A stretch of DNA of 64,000 nucleotides from Azolla caroliniana (taxonomy: Eukaryota > Polypodiophyta): NCBI GenBank assembly GCA_043228905.1, contig JBHGNT010000002.1, positions 4,650,001 through 4,714,000 of the forward strand, written 5' to 3'. A program made the position numbers and the translations under genes. Every line of letters starts with the position of its first letter. The first letter of the stretch is position 1. Of the stretch, positions 35,667 to 44,664 are shown in pieces. The notes beneath the pieces were generated by a model. It was given only the letters and a program-made list of their open reading frames with translations, searched no databases and was not told the DNA's origin.

Positions 35667-36320
35667 TGTCGTGAAGAAAACCGTCCACAAGCGGAATCGG
35701 TGCACCGGAGCGTAGGAACCGGCTCTTCATGCACGTACGCCTTATGTAGTACATAAGAGAGAATTAGGTACATAGAAGATCCTAGGTAGGTAGATTCGGT
35801 AGGTAGGAAGTTAATGGGGAACGGCTCCTTTCTTGCCTATAAAAGGAGGGAGACGGGGAGGACATGAAAAAGGGGGGGGATCGCGGTTAGAGAGGACGAA
35901 GTGCTGTCGGGTTGTCGGCCGAAGGCTTCTCTCTCTTCCATACTCTGTAGCTTCTTCCTGTGCAGGTTTTCGGGAGGTTCGCGCTGCTCTGAGGAATGCC
36001 CGAGTGCTTCCGGCAGCACCTCCAACCTACTCCTTTCTTTCTGAGCGTTTACGAACAGGCATCGGCATCTGTTCGCCGGCCTGTTCGGTTGTAACCGACT
36101 TCGTGCTTCTTGTTGTTTGTCCTTGTTAATATATTTATACATACATTCGTGTCTCTCTGCGTCGGTGTCCCACTCGCGTCTTTGTGTCGAAGGGTCGTGT
36201 CCCTGTGAATCTACGCCCACACGTAGTGGGTCCCTTCCCTTCTCCTTTGTCTCTTGCTCTTCGGTACAAGACCCTCGAGGCCCCGCCTCATTCCACGCAT
36301 CCGCGAGGAATACCTCGACA
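35667..36320 (+). repeat. Gypsy-1 3' LTR
   Basis: 654 bp, the same length as the 5' copy, TATA box at 35838-35845, ending CCTCGACA and followed by ACGT. Confidence 0.92.
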
Positions 36321-36324
36321 ACGT

Positions 36325-36331
36325 AACAGTG

Positions 36332-36367
<36 letters not shown>

Positions 36368-36636
36368 CCGTTGCCTCTGTTGTAACCGCCGCCTGTGGCG
36401 AAGATCGTGAGCACGAGGTCGTTGCCTCCGTGAACTCACTGTTGTACATTCTAACATAGTGATAGTTTGCAGCCTGTGGGCTGCCGTGGTTTTTCCCTTA
36501 GTTTGGGTTTTCCACGTAAACATCCTGTGTACTCTTCTCTTCTTCATGTCGTGCATTCTTTCACCGTTTTTCTGTGTATGATTCTAAGCTCGGTTGTGGC
36601 CAAGCATTGCGCATAGGGGACGTAGAGTTCCTATCA
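36325..36636 (+). repeat. Copia-B 3' LTR, second part
   Basis: The LTR resumes after Gypsy-1 with AACAGTGTACAGAGAG. It includes a (GA)n run at 36334-36366 and ends CCTATCA, followed by the TSD GTATA. Confidence 0.9.
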
Positions 36637-37824
36637 GTATACGTGATGCAACCACCGGGGTTTGAGATGCCGAATTCAGAAAACAAAGTATGCAAGCTAA
36701 AGAAGGCGTTGTATGTCTAAAGCAAGCACCAAGAGCTTGGAACAAGAGGATAGACAACTTCTTACGATCAATCGACTTTAAGCAATGTGCTTCGGATGCA
36801 AGTATGTATGTCAAAATGAAGGACGGGAAACAAGTCAATCATCATCATTTACGTGGATGACCTAGTTCTTACTGGTTACCATGATGAGTGCATTGGCCAA
36901 ACACAAGAGTGTTTGAAAACTGACTTTGAAATGACAGACTTGGGGATTCTACAGTACTTCCTTGGAATTGAGGTTTGGCAAACTTTAGTTGGCATCTTCA
37001 TGTCACAAAGAAAGTATGCAACAGAGATCTTGAAGACCTTTGGGATGATGGACAGCAAGTCGAAGTCAACTTCAATGGAGTCAAACTACAAACTATCCCA
37101 AGAAGACCCATCACCAATGGTTGACATAAGGAAGTATAGACAACTAGTAGGAAGTCTAATTTTCCTATGCAACACTAGGCCGGATATTTGTTTTGCAGTC
37201 AATGTGGTGAGTCGATTCAACAACAAGCTGAAGGAGACTCATTGGAAAGCTGCTCTTCGTGTATTAATGTACATTGTGGGTACTTTAAATTACAAAATCT
37301 TCTACAAGCCAACAATTGACGAACTTAGTGGGTATTGCGACTCCGACTGGGCTAGAGATAGTGATTCCAGAAAATCAGTTTCTGGATATTGTTTTCAATC
37401 GGTTTTGGAGCTGTTTCATGGAGTAGTAAAAAACAACCAACAGTGGCACTATCTTCAACGGAGGCAGAATACAAAGCAGCATGCATAGCGGCATGCGAGG
37501 TAGTTTGGCTAAGAAGAATCCTTACGGATGTGGCATTTCCAATAAGGACGTCAACGGTATTGAGGTGTGACAATCAGTGTTGCATGGCCATTGCCAAGAA
37601 CCCCGTATTCCATGCACGTACTAAACACATAGAGATTCAATATCACTATGTGTAAGAGCTAATAAATGATGAGACTGTGGAGCTTGAGTATTGTCTGACA
37701 TCAGAAAATGTTGTGGATATCTTCACAAAGGCACTTGGAGCAGAACAGTTACAACAACACCTTCGACGACTAGGAGTTGGCCCAATTCCAAGTGAACTCA
37801 ATGGGTTGATCATTGAGGGGGCGT
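36637..37824 (+). pseudogene. Copia-A pol, 3' part: RT remainder and RNase H
   Basis: It continues the frame cut at 18386: MQPPGFEMPNSENKVCKLKKALY, then LKQAPRAWNKRIDNF after a one-base loss. Next come IYVDDLVLTGYHDE (near 36846), DTRPDI-like NTRPDICFAVNVVSRF, then RNase H motifs GAVSWSSKKQPTVALSSTEAEY and CDNQCCMAIAKNPVFHARTKHIE. Frameshifts near 36840 and 37400 and a TAA at 37653-37655 disrupt it. The original stop lay in the first bases of the 3' LTR, where Gypsy-2 is now inserted. Confidence 0.88.
37812..37823 (+). other. Copia-A polypurine tract region
   Basis: ATTGAGGGGGCG directly precedes the original start of the Copia-A 3' LTR. Its last three bases are part of the GCGT duplicated by Gypsy-2. 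Confidence 0.65.
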
Positions 37825-38204
37825 TGTCGTGAAGATTTTCGGCAATAGTGTGAAAATCCCATAAAACGTACAAAATCGAGTATGAATCACGTAATACAAT
37901 AATTGTGAAGATAACATTTTTAATATCTAAGTACAAAATGATGGAGGTTTCGAATGCACTTTATTACACGAGAAATAGACAACTAAATGTCAAGATATGA
38001 GGGTATAAAGTTTGTGAAAAGAAAAGAGAAAATTGTGAGATATCCCACATAGGCACGACAAATACGGCTCTCATCATATATAAGGTGGAGCAAAAGATAT
38101 TATCTTTGTGTCTATGTGTGGAGCATAGAGAGTTCAAGGTAACTTGAACTTAGAGTGGAGGTCGCTAGCTACTCAAAAAGGGTTTTGGCCGACCAAAACC
38201 GGAC

Positions 38205-38345
38205 CGGCGATGGAGCCGGTGATCCGACGGCATCCGACGGCAATCCGGCGGCGGCATGCGGCACCGATATCTGGCGGCGGCATCCGGCGTCGGCATCCGA
38301 CGGCGGCACCGGTATCCGGCGACGGCATCCGGCGAACCGGCGACT
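38205..38345 (+). repeat. CGGCATCCGGCGG-type degenerate repeat, Gypsy-2 5' LTR
   Basis: Imperfect units of CCGACGGCATCCGGCGGC, with a bias to multiples of three. The 3' LTR has a shorter version (45054-45132), which accounts for most of the LTR length difference. Confidence 0.8.
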
Positions 38346-38391
38346 TGATAAAATAAATATATAAAAATATATACATATTTACATATACAAA

Positions 38392-38465
38392 GAGGGCATG
38401 GATTCGAACCTTGCACCTCCAAGTTAGGAGTCAAATGGCTTACCATTAAGCCATGGTATTTAGTT
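38392..38465 (-). other. Antisense tRNA-like unit with A and B boxes, Gypsy-2 5' LTR
   Basis: On the minus strand TGGCTTAATGG fits the Pol III A box and GGTTCGAATCC fits the B box exactly, with 32 bases between them as in a tRNA. GGCTT/AAGCC would form the D stem, and the T stem pairs with one mismatch. The anticodon stem is poor and the acceptor stem is not convincing, so it is a tRNA-derived relic rather than a tRNA gene. Confidence 0.65.
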
Positions 38466-38633
38466 GAAATTATATTTCTATCATTGTACTTTTACATGTA
38501 AATTCTCATCCATGAGAGCTAAAATGAGTGACATGGTTAGCATGCACCACATGTAATACTTAAGCGCCAAATGGCAAACATGCAATTTATGCATGTCTTG
38601 TACCCTCACATGCATCATATGCATGAGAGCATC

Positions 38634-38641
38634 TATAAAAG
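38634..38641 (+). promoter_or_regulatory. TATA box, Gypsy-2 5' LTR
   Basis: TATAAAAG; the 3' LTR copy is at 45426-45433. Confidence 0.6.
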
Positions 38642-38861
38642 AGGGAAGGGGGAGGAGAAAAATACGGTTTTTTTTATGAAAATTAAGAGGAAGAAATTCG
38701 TTATCAAATTGATCGTGTAATCTCAACTTCTCTCTTTTCCAATCTATCTTAAGTACTTTCTCGCCAAAGCTTGTATCGACTCTAAATCCTTCTGGTCCAG
38801 AACCCCGGCGGTTTCGCCTCACGATCCGCGCGTAGTGACGGATCTTCACGACATAATTAAG

Positions 38862-38879
38862 TGGTGAACCCGACGTGAA
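38862..38879 (+). other. Gypsy-2 primer-binding site
   Basis: TGGTGAACCCGACGTGAA lies eight bases after the LTR and is identical to the Gypsy-1 site. Confidence 0.75.
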
Positions 38880-38920
38880 AGAGGCGGTAGGAAGGATCAA
38901 GTCGAGATTAATACTTGGAG

Positions 38921-41119
38921 ATGGCGTCCTCAAGCAACCAAGCGGGAGAGCTCGAAAGGATGATGCTAATCGTCGAGCAAATGATGAGATCTCGGGACAA
39001 CGACGCGAGCGTGGAGAAGGCTGTCGATCGTGTCGTAGAGCTCGAGGGCCAATTCGATGGAAGGAACGTTATGAAGTTCCTTGATGCATATAAGAGGGAG
39101 ATGAATCAAAGGGACGTGTCCGAGGCACGTCAAATCGCAAGCTTCAAGAGAGTTGTCACCAACAACATCCAAAGACGCATCATCGAGCTTCAAGAAGGAA
39201 AGACAACATGGTCCGAGTTCGAGAAAACGATACTAGCGGAGTTCGTGACTGAAGACTCAACGAGGAGGACTCGACATGCCCTGATGAAGTGGATAGAGAA
39301 GAAGAATAAGAAGATGAGCGTCTCGAGGGTGTACGACGAATTCGACCAGATGTTTAGTCATCTCCCCAATACGGACCAAGTATTGCTTGAAGAGGACAAG
39401 ACTTTGTACTTCTTGAAGGCCATGGACATAAAGGATAGACGGGAGTTGGGGACTCTTCTCGAAGATGATACCCAAGCAAATGGGCTCGTAGCGGACTGGA
39501 TCGCGGTGAAGCGGGCATGCAATAGGCTCGACAAGCGTCGCCAATGGGTTGATGACACCGACTTGATGGGACCGACTACCACGGAGAAAGCAAGACCGCC
39601 GAAAGTAGCTGAGCCGCCAAGACAAAGTAACGTGGAAGAAAAGAAGATTGATGACGACATCATTGAAGAGCTAGCGAAGAAGTTCGAGAAGGTCACTCTA
39701 GCCAACATGAATCGTCGGGGCCCTAAAGGAAAAGAACCCTTTAGATGCGTGTGGTGCGATAGCATGGACCACATGAGAAGGGATTGTGCGAGCCTTCGAG
39801 AGGCGATTCGACAAAATATCGTATACATAGAGGACAACATGATCTGCTCACGCGAGACTAGAAGACCCCTACGGGTGAATTTCGGAAGAGGAGGAATGAA
39901 GAAATCTATGGAGGATGCCGATGCGACTCATGTGGATGCGATGCACTATGTTGCGTCGGCCGGAATAAGAGTCGGGAAAGACAAGACTGAAGCTGCTAGA
40001 GCGGGAGCAAAGTTTTGGACTTCCGTTCTCGAATATGAGAAGAGGGGAAAAGTCACATCGAACGAGGTAGAGCTTGCGGACCGAAGCGTTCAAAGCATAA
40101 CCGGGTGGTCGGATCCGGTGGATGACAACACCATACTCGCAGAGGTGATGTGCGACAACCACGAGGTGTTCGTCGAAGAAAAGAGAAAGAGAATAGAAGA
40201 GCAAGGCCCATCTAAAAGACATGAAACAAGGAACGCGAAAAAGAAGGACGATGCGGAGACGAGTCAACCTTTACAAACGGAGGAACGAGAATCAAGCCGA
40301 AAAAGGGAGCCGAGCATACGAGTTGAAGAAACTGTTCGGCCCGTGAAGGTTGGTGTTGAAGACCCCACTCGGAGGACAAGGACCATACCTACCTATAAGC
40401 TAAGGTCGGACATAGAGCAGACGACGGACCTAAAGAAGATTCTCGAAGAACGAGTTCTTGATAGCCACGTAACTTTGTCCTTGAGGGAATTGCTTGGCAT
40501 TACGAAGAAGGAGTTCCATGACACGATCGTGGACCTTGTTAAGAGAAAGAGACAACAATCGGACGAGGAAGAAGAGAAGCCGCAGAAAGCAAAAACGAAT
40601 GCCATAACGATGGCAAGAGACGAAATCGATGAAGATATGGTGGACAGCCACTACACTCGACCTCATTGGGCACGAGCGACAACGGAGACGCCGGTGAAGA
40701 TCGGGGAGAAGAAAGAGATCGTCGTAGCCTTGATCGACCACGGCTCGGAGATCAACCTCATGTCAACCGACTTCTACAAAAAGGGAAGATGGCCAATCAA
40801 TACAAACCACGGATGGAAGATTCGTGCGGCAACAAAGTCTACGGAGGACTTGTACGGAGCTTGTCCCAATATCAAAGTCACGATCGGGGATGTGGAGATG
40901 GAACAACACTTCTTCGTACAAGAATCGGCGTCGCATCCTGTCATCCTAGGGCAACCTTATATCACATCATCTCGGATGGAGACCAAAGTGTTCGATAATG
41001 GAGCAGCCTTCGCACGAATAAAGAGTCTTGACAACCAAAGATCGGTCCAATTCCTAACGGTGCGAGCCAATCATGAAAGGAATCGAGATAGTCTCGGAGG
41101 TGAATCCTCGGATTTTTAG
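38921..41119 (+). CDS. Gypsy-2 Gag-protease
   Basis: This open frame of 732 codons starts MASSSNQAGELERMM; a near-cognate TTG two codons upstream is not needed. Residues 1-230 form the capsid-like part (RVVELEGQFDGRNVMKFLDAYKRE split at FLDAYKRE). A CCHC knuckle CVWCDSMDHMRRDC lies at about residue 275, for RNA packaging. A basic, charged linker follows, then a retropepsin-like domain with IDHGSEINLMS at about 606 and VILGQPYI about 60 residues later. The catalytic triplet is Asp-His-Gly rather than Asp-Ser/Thr-Gly, as also in Gypsy-1. The frame ends in GGATTTTTAG, where a -1 shift would give Gag-Pol. Confidence 0.9.
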   Translation: MASSSNQAGELERMMLIVEQMMRSRDNDASVEKAVDRVVELEGQFDGRNVMKFLDAYKREMNQRDVSEARQIASFKRVVTNNIQRRIIELQEGKTTWSEFEKTILAEFVTEDSTRRTRHALMKWIEKKNKKMSVSRVYDEFDQMFSHLPNTDQVLLEEDKTLYFLKAMDIKDRRELGTLLEDDTQANGLVADWIAVKRACNRLDKRRQWVDDTDLMGPTTTEKARPPKVAEPPRQSNVEEKKIDDDIIEELAKKFEKVTLANMNRRGPKGKEPFRCVWCDSMDHMRRDCASLREAIRQNIVYIEDNMICSRETRRPLRVNFGRGGMKKSMEDADATHVDAMHYVASAGIRVGKDKTEAARAGAKFWTSVLEYEKRGKVTSNEVELADRSVQSITGWSDPVDDNTILAEVMCDNHEVFVEEKRKRIEEQGPSKRHETRNAKKKDDAETSQPLQTEERESSRKREPSIRVEETVRPVKVGVEDPTRRTRTIPTYKLRSDIEQTTDLKKILEERVLDSHVTLSLRELLGITKKEFHDTIVDLVKRKRQQSDEEEEKPQKAKTNAITMARDEIDEDMVDSHYTRPHWARATTETPVKIGEKKEIVVALIDHGSEINLMSTDFYKKGRWPINTNHGWKIRAATKSTEDLYGACPNIKVTIGDVEMEQHFFVQESASHPVILGQPYITSSRMETKVFDNGAAFARIKSLDNQRSVQFLTVRANHERNRDSLGGESSDF
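41110..41119 (+). promoter_or_regulatory. Presumed -1 frameshift site, Gypsy-2
   Basis: GGATTTTTAG spans the gag stop. The pol frame is open from 41104, so the frames overlap by about 16 bases. Slippage of the P-site tRNA from TTT to TTT next to the stop codon would enter the pol frame as FLERTIEAWG. Confidence 0.7.
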
Positions 41120-44100
41120 AGCGGACTATTGAAGCATGGGGCACAAATAGTCCGAACAATCACAAGACCCCACAAGAAAGAAGAGTGCGTGGATTGCAAG
41201 GAGAAGCGACATGTGTCACACCTAGTGGCGCATGTAAACTAGTACTACCCGACAAGAAGCACAAGCACTGGATACAAGAATTCGAGAAGATGCTGAAAGA
41301 AGAGAACATAATAGAAGAAGAGGAGTTCGTGACTCATATTATGGAAGAAGCCTCATTTAACGACACCATCGGCGAAATCGAGGACGTCGTGGACTTGAGC
41401 TATCTTCACAACCAATGCGTGATTTCGGTTAACTCCGTCAACATGTACGCTATCATCGATGGATACCGTCGTGGCATCTCGATGAAGGAAGCTGACATCA
41501 ACACGAAATATAAAACGGTTGATAAGAAGATCAAGCCAGTTGCGGTTCCGCTACCGGAAGATAGCTGGCAAAAGATGAAGGAAGTCGCTAACGATCCAAG
41601 CTTAAGAGATCCGAAGAAGATAGGTCATGACTTCACCAAAGAGACAAAGGGGAAGCTACGAGTTGGAAAGGAGGATTTCCTTCTCCCTGAAGAGGAGCGA
41701 ATGTTTCGCGATATGCTTGAGAGACATGGGAAGGCTTTCGCATTCTTCCCACGAGAAATCGGATGCGCCGACCCAAAGGTTATAGAGCCAATGGTGATCT
41801 TCACGGTGCCTCACGTGCCTTGGAATTTGAAACCGATACCGGTTCCGAGAGCACACCTTCCGAAGTTGATCGAGCTCTTAAAGGAGAAGGTGAGTATGGG
41901 AATTCTAGAACCGTCGAATGCTCCTTATTCCAATAGGTGGTTCACGGTGCCGAAGAAGAATGGATCATTGCGATTCATCCAAGATCTTCAACCCGTCAAC
42001 AAGGTGACAATTCGAAATGCCGGAATCGGTCCGAGCGTGGACGAATTTGCCGAAGCGTTTGCGGGCCGGTCCATCTACTCCATTGGCGATCTCTACTCCG
42101 GATATGACCAATTCCAATTGGCGATCGACAGTCGGGACATTACAACCATGAGGACTCCGATCGGGCTTGTGCGGATGTGTACCTTACCCCAAGACGCAAT
42201 GAACTCGGTGGCTCATATGGTGAATGCCATGAATAAAGTCTTGAAGGATTGCATTCCGGACATCACGATGCCATTCTTGGATGATATTCCGATAAAAGGA
42301 TGTTCAGATGAATCGAAAGATAAGGAAGGTTGTAGAAAGTTCGTTGCGGATCATATGAAAGATTGCGAGAAGGTGCTTCAAAGGCTAGAAGATGCGAATT
42401 TGACATTTTCGGGAGAAAAATCCGCATTCGGGCAACCAGAGATCTTGGTGGTAGGTCACTTGTGTGGAGCATACGGCCGAAAGCCCTCGCCATCCAAAGT
42501 GAACGCAATCCAAGACATGAAAGAAGAATGCGAAAACCAAACGGAGGTTCGAAGGTTCCTTGGAGCGTGCGCGTTTTATCATATATGTATTCCTCACTAC
42601 GCTCATGTCGCCGAACCGTTATATGGACTACTAAAGAAAAGAATAAAGTTCGAATGGCGAGACGAGCACACAGAGGCGATGCGAAGATTAAAGAAACTGC
42701 TTCTTGAAGCTCCGGCACTAAGGAAGGCCGACTATGCTGAAGGGAAACCAATTTACGTGACCGTAGATACGAGCCCAACCGGAATCGGGTGGGTCATCAA
42801 TCAAGAAGGTGAAGATAATGCGCGATATGCCGTCCGGTTCGGAGCAAAGGTTCTCAGTGAACGGCAACAAAGATATGCCCAAGTCAAGCGGGAACTTTGG
42901 GGTATTGTGTCGGCAGTGAAGACGGACAAAGATTACCTGATCGGGTCAGAAGTGATAATAGAGACAGATTGTCTCCCAATTCTCGGAATGGTCTCGGGAT
43001 GTGCGACCCCAGATCTTGCTATGCTAAGGTGGATCGCCTACATCAAGTCTTTAAACCCAGAGATCCGTCACATCGCAGGGAAGAAGAACGTCATGGCTGA
43101 CATGCTCTCGAGGGCAAGATTTTCAAATGGAAGTAACATGGTTTCGGAAGATGAAGATGTCGCCCTCGACTTCTTCAAGATTGCTCGATTGTCGGCGGAA
43201 GACCAGGACACGCAAACCCTCCACGCCTTCAACGAGAACGAGTACGAAGGAGAGTGGTTACTCATCGGTAGATTCCTAAGAACATTGACGACAGATGCTT
43301 CGTTGACAAAGGAGGAGGCCCTACGAATCCGAAAGAAAGCTTATCGATACTTCTTGAAGGGAGGATTCCTTTGGCGACATCCAAAAAGAAGGACAGGAAT
43401 ACCACGTCGAGTGGTGGTAAAGAAAGAAGAGCAAGAGATGCTGATGACCGAATTCCACGAGAGTGCTTGGGCAGGTCATAGAGGAACATGGGCGACGTTC
43501 GAAAAATTGAAGGAGAAGTATTGGTGGCCAAGCATGTACAAAGATGTACTCCATTTCGTGTCCACATGTGAAACTTGCCAAATATATTCAAATATACGTC
43601 ATCGTGATGAGTTAAAGCCAACATACCCACTCACCATTCACTTCAAATGGATGGTGGATCTGGTCTCGATGCCAATGGGAGTGGGACAAATGAAGTACTT
43701 AGCGCTCGCAAGGGAAGACTTGAAAAATCAAGTGGAAGGACGAGCCTTGACAAATAAGACGACTTCAGCCGTTTGTAAATTTTTACTTGAAGATGTTGTT
43801 TGCCGATATGGATGTGTAGGGAAGATAGTGGCCGACCGAGGGGAGTTGGACGCGCACGAAGCGACGGAGCTCTTCGAAAGACTAGGCGTGAAGCTCTCCC
43901 TCACGACTGCCTACAATCCGGAAGCAAATGGGAAGATTGAGCGAGGGCATGGACCTATCGTTAAAGCCATCGTATGGGCATGCAACGGTCGAGTCGGGAA
44001 TTGGCCACGACTATTACCCTATGCCTTGTGGGCCGATAGAACGACACATAGCTCGGTGACAGGGTATATGCCGACAGAGCTTATGTATGGACAAAAGCCG

Positions 44101-44592
44101 ATTATGCCCATCGAAAGGACGATTGCCTCATGGGTAGCGATACCATGGGAGAACGAGATGAGCCGAGAAGAGTTATTAGCGGCGCGGATAAGGAAACTTG
44201 AAAGAAGACCTGAAGATTTAGAAAAAGCGCAAAAGATGATGAAGGCAGCCCGAGTAAAGAACAAAGTTCGGTTCGACAACACGCATCGACTTCGTCCCAA
44301 GAAGATTGAAGAAGGGGATTGGGTTTTGGTTTACGACAGCACCCTTGACAATCAACATAGTACAACAAGGAAGTTCGCAAGAAGATGGTTCGGGCCGTAT
44401 GTGGTGACAAGTGCCAACGATAATGCCACATACCACCTTGCGGAACTAGACGGATCAAGGTTGGCCGTACCCATTGTGGGGAAAAGAGTAAAGCTTTTCA
44501 AGAAAAGACAAGACAAGGATCCTGACCTCGATTACCTCGACGATGAACATAATAGGCCGGATGAAAATGAAGACATGGAGGAATCTAATTGA
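41113..44592 (+). CDS. Gypsy-2 Pol: reverse transcriptase, RNase H, integrase
   Basis: The frame is open from 41104; the first in-frame near-cognate start is GTG at 41185, and no ATG lies near the beginning, which favours frameshift expression. Counting from 41185, RT has KPIPVPRAH (about 214), FIQDLQPVNKVTIRNAG (262) and the active site MPFLDDIPIKG (362). RNase H begins VTVDTSPTGIGWV (525). Integrase has an HHCC motif (H757...CETC 794-797), acidic residues at about D824, D883 and E918, and a GPY/F module RRWFGPYVV (about 1065). No stop or frameshift is seen over 1,135 codons after 41185. It would copy the element's RNA and insert the DNA. Confidence 0.92.
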   Translation, partial: FLERTIEAWGTNSPNNHKTPQERRVRGLQGEATCVTPSGACKLVLPDKKHKHWIQEFEKMLKEENIIEEEEFVTHIMEEASFNDTIGEIEDVVDLSYLHNQCVISVNSVNMYAIIDGYRRGISMKEADINTKYKTVDKKIKPVAVPLPEDSWQKMKEVANDPSLRDPKKIGHDFTKETKGKLRVGKEDFLLPEEERMFRDMLERHGKAFAFFPREIGCADPKVIEPMVIFTVPHVPWNLKPIPVPRAHLPKLIELLKEKVSMGILEPSNAPYSNRWFTVPKKNGSLRFIQDLQPVNKVTIRNAGIGPSVDEFAEAFAGRSIYSIGDLYSGYDQFQLAIDSRDITTMRTPIGLVRMCTLPQDAMNSVAHMVNAMNKVLKDCIPDITMPFLDDIPIKGCSDESKDKEGCRKFVADHMKDCEKVLQRLEDANLTFSGEKSAFGQPEILVVGHLCGAYGRKPSPSKVNAIQDMKEECENQTEVRRFLGACAFYHICIPHYAHVAEPLYGLLKKRIKFEWRDEHTEAMRRLKKLLLEAPALRKADYAEGKPIYVTVDTSPTGIGWVINQEGEDNARYAVRFGAKVLSERQQRYAQVKRELWGIVSAVKTDKDYLIGSEVIIETDCLPILGMVSGCATPDLAMLRWIAYIKSLNPEIRHIAGKKNVMADMLSRARFSNGSNMVSEDEDVALDFFKIARLSAEDQDTQTLHAFNENEYEGEWLLIGRFLRTLTTDASLTKEEALRIRKKAYRYFLKGGFLWRHPKRRTGIPRRVVVKKEEQEMLMTEFHESAWAGHRGTWATFEKLKEKYWWPSMYKDVLHFVSTCETCQIYSNIRHRDELKPTYPLTIHFKWMVDLVSMPMGVGQMKYLALAREDLKNQVEGRALTNKTTSAVCKFLLEDVVCRYGCVGKIVADRGELDAHEATELFERLGVKLSLTTAYNPEANGKIERGHGPIVKAIVWACNGRVGNWPRLLPYALWADRTTHSSVTGYMPTELMYGQKPIMPIERTIASWVAIPWENEMSREELLAARIRKLERRPEDLEKAQKMMKAARVKNKVRFDNTHRLRPKKIEEGDWVLVYDSTLDNQHSTTRKFARRWFGPYVVTSANDNATYHLAELDGSRLAVPIVGKRVKLFKKRQDKDPDLDYLDDEHNRPDENEDMEESN

Positions 44593-44652
44593 TCATCGTA
44601 GCCGAAATCTCACTTCTTCTCTTCTTGGCACGTACCGGAGGACGTGCGGTTT

Positions 44653-44664
44653 GGTGGGGGTGGA
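44653..44664 (+). other. Gypsy-2 polypurine tract
   Basis: GGTGGGGGTGGA abuts the 3' LTR. Confidence 0.78.

Larger units (their letters stand above)
23612..36320 (+). mobile_element. Gypsy-1: Ty3/gypsy element split by Copia-C
   Basis: The 654-bp LTRs lie at 23612-24265 and 35667-36320 and differ at about 17 positions by eye. The TSD is ACGT (23608-23611 and 36321-36324). Gag-protease is at 24309-26435, and pol is 26429-26580 plus 32246-35593. It is GC-rich compared with Gypsy-2, although both encode the same family of proteins. Confidence 0.93.
18387..36636 (+). mobile_element. Copia-B: Ty1/copia element split by Gypsy-1 in its 3' LTR
   Basis: The 5' LTR is 18387-19157. The 3' LTR is 23251-23611 plus 36325-36636. 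The TSD is GTATA (18382-18386 and 36637-36641). The polyprotein spans 19187-23240. The LTR halves differ at roughly 11 positions outside the variable arrays. GC content is visibly higher than in the surrounding Copia-A. Confidence 0.93.
37825..38853 (+). repeat. Gypsy-2 5' LTR
   Basis: It starts TGTCGTGAAGAT and ends ATCTTCACGACA, a perfect 12-bp terminal inverted repeat. It contains a CGGC-rich variable patch (38205-38345), an antisense tRNA-like unit (38392-38465) and TATAAAAG (38634-38641). Confidence 0.94.

Noticed and set aside
38392-38465. Functional tRNA gene on the minus strand
   Set aside because: The anticodon stem is badly paired and no clear acceptor stem exists; kept as a tRNA-like relic only.
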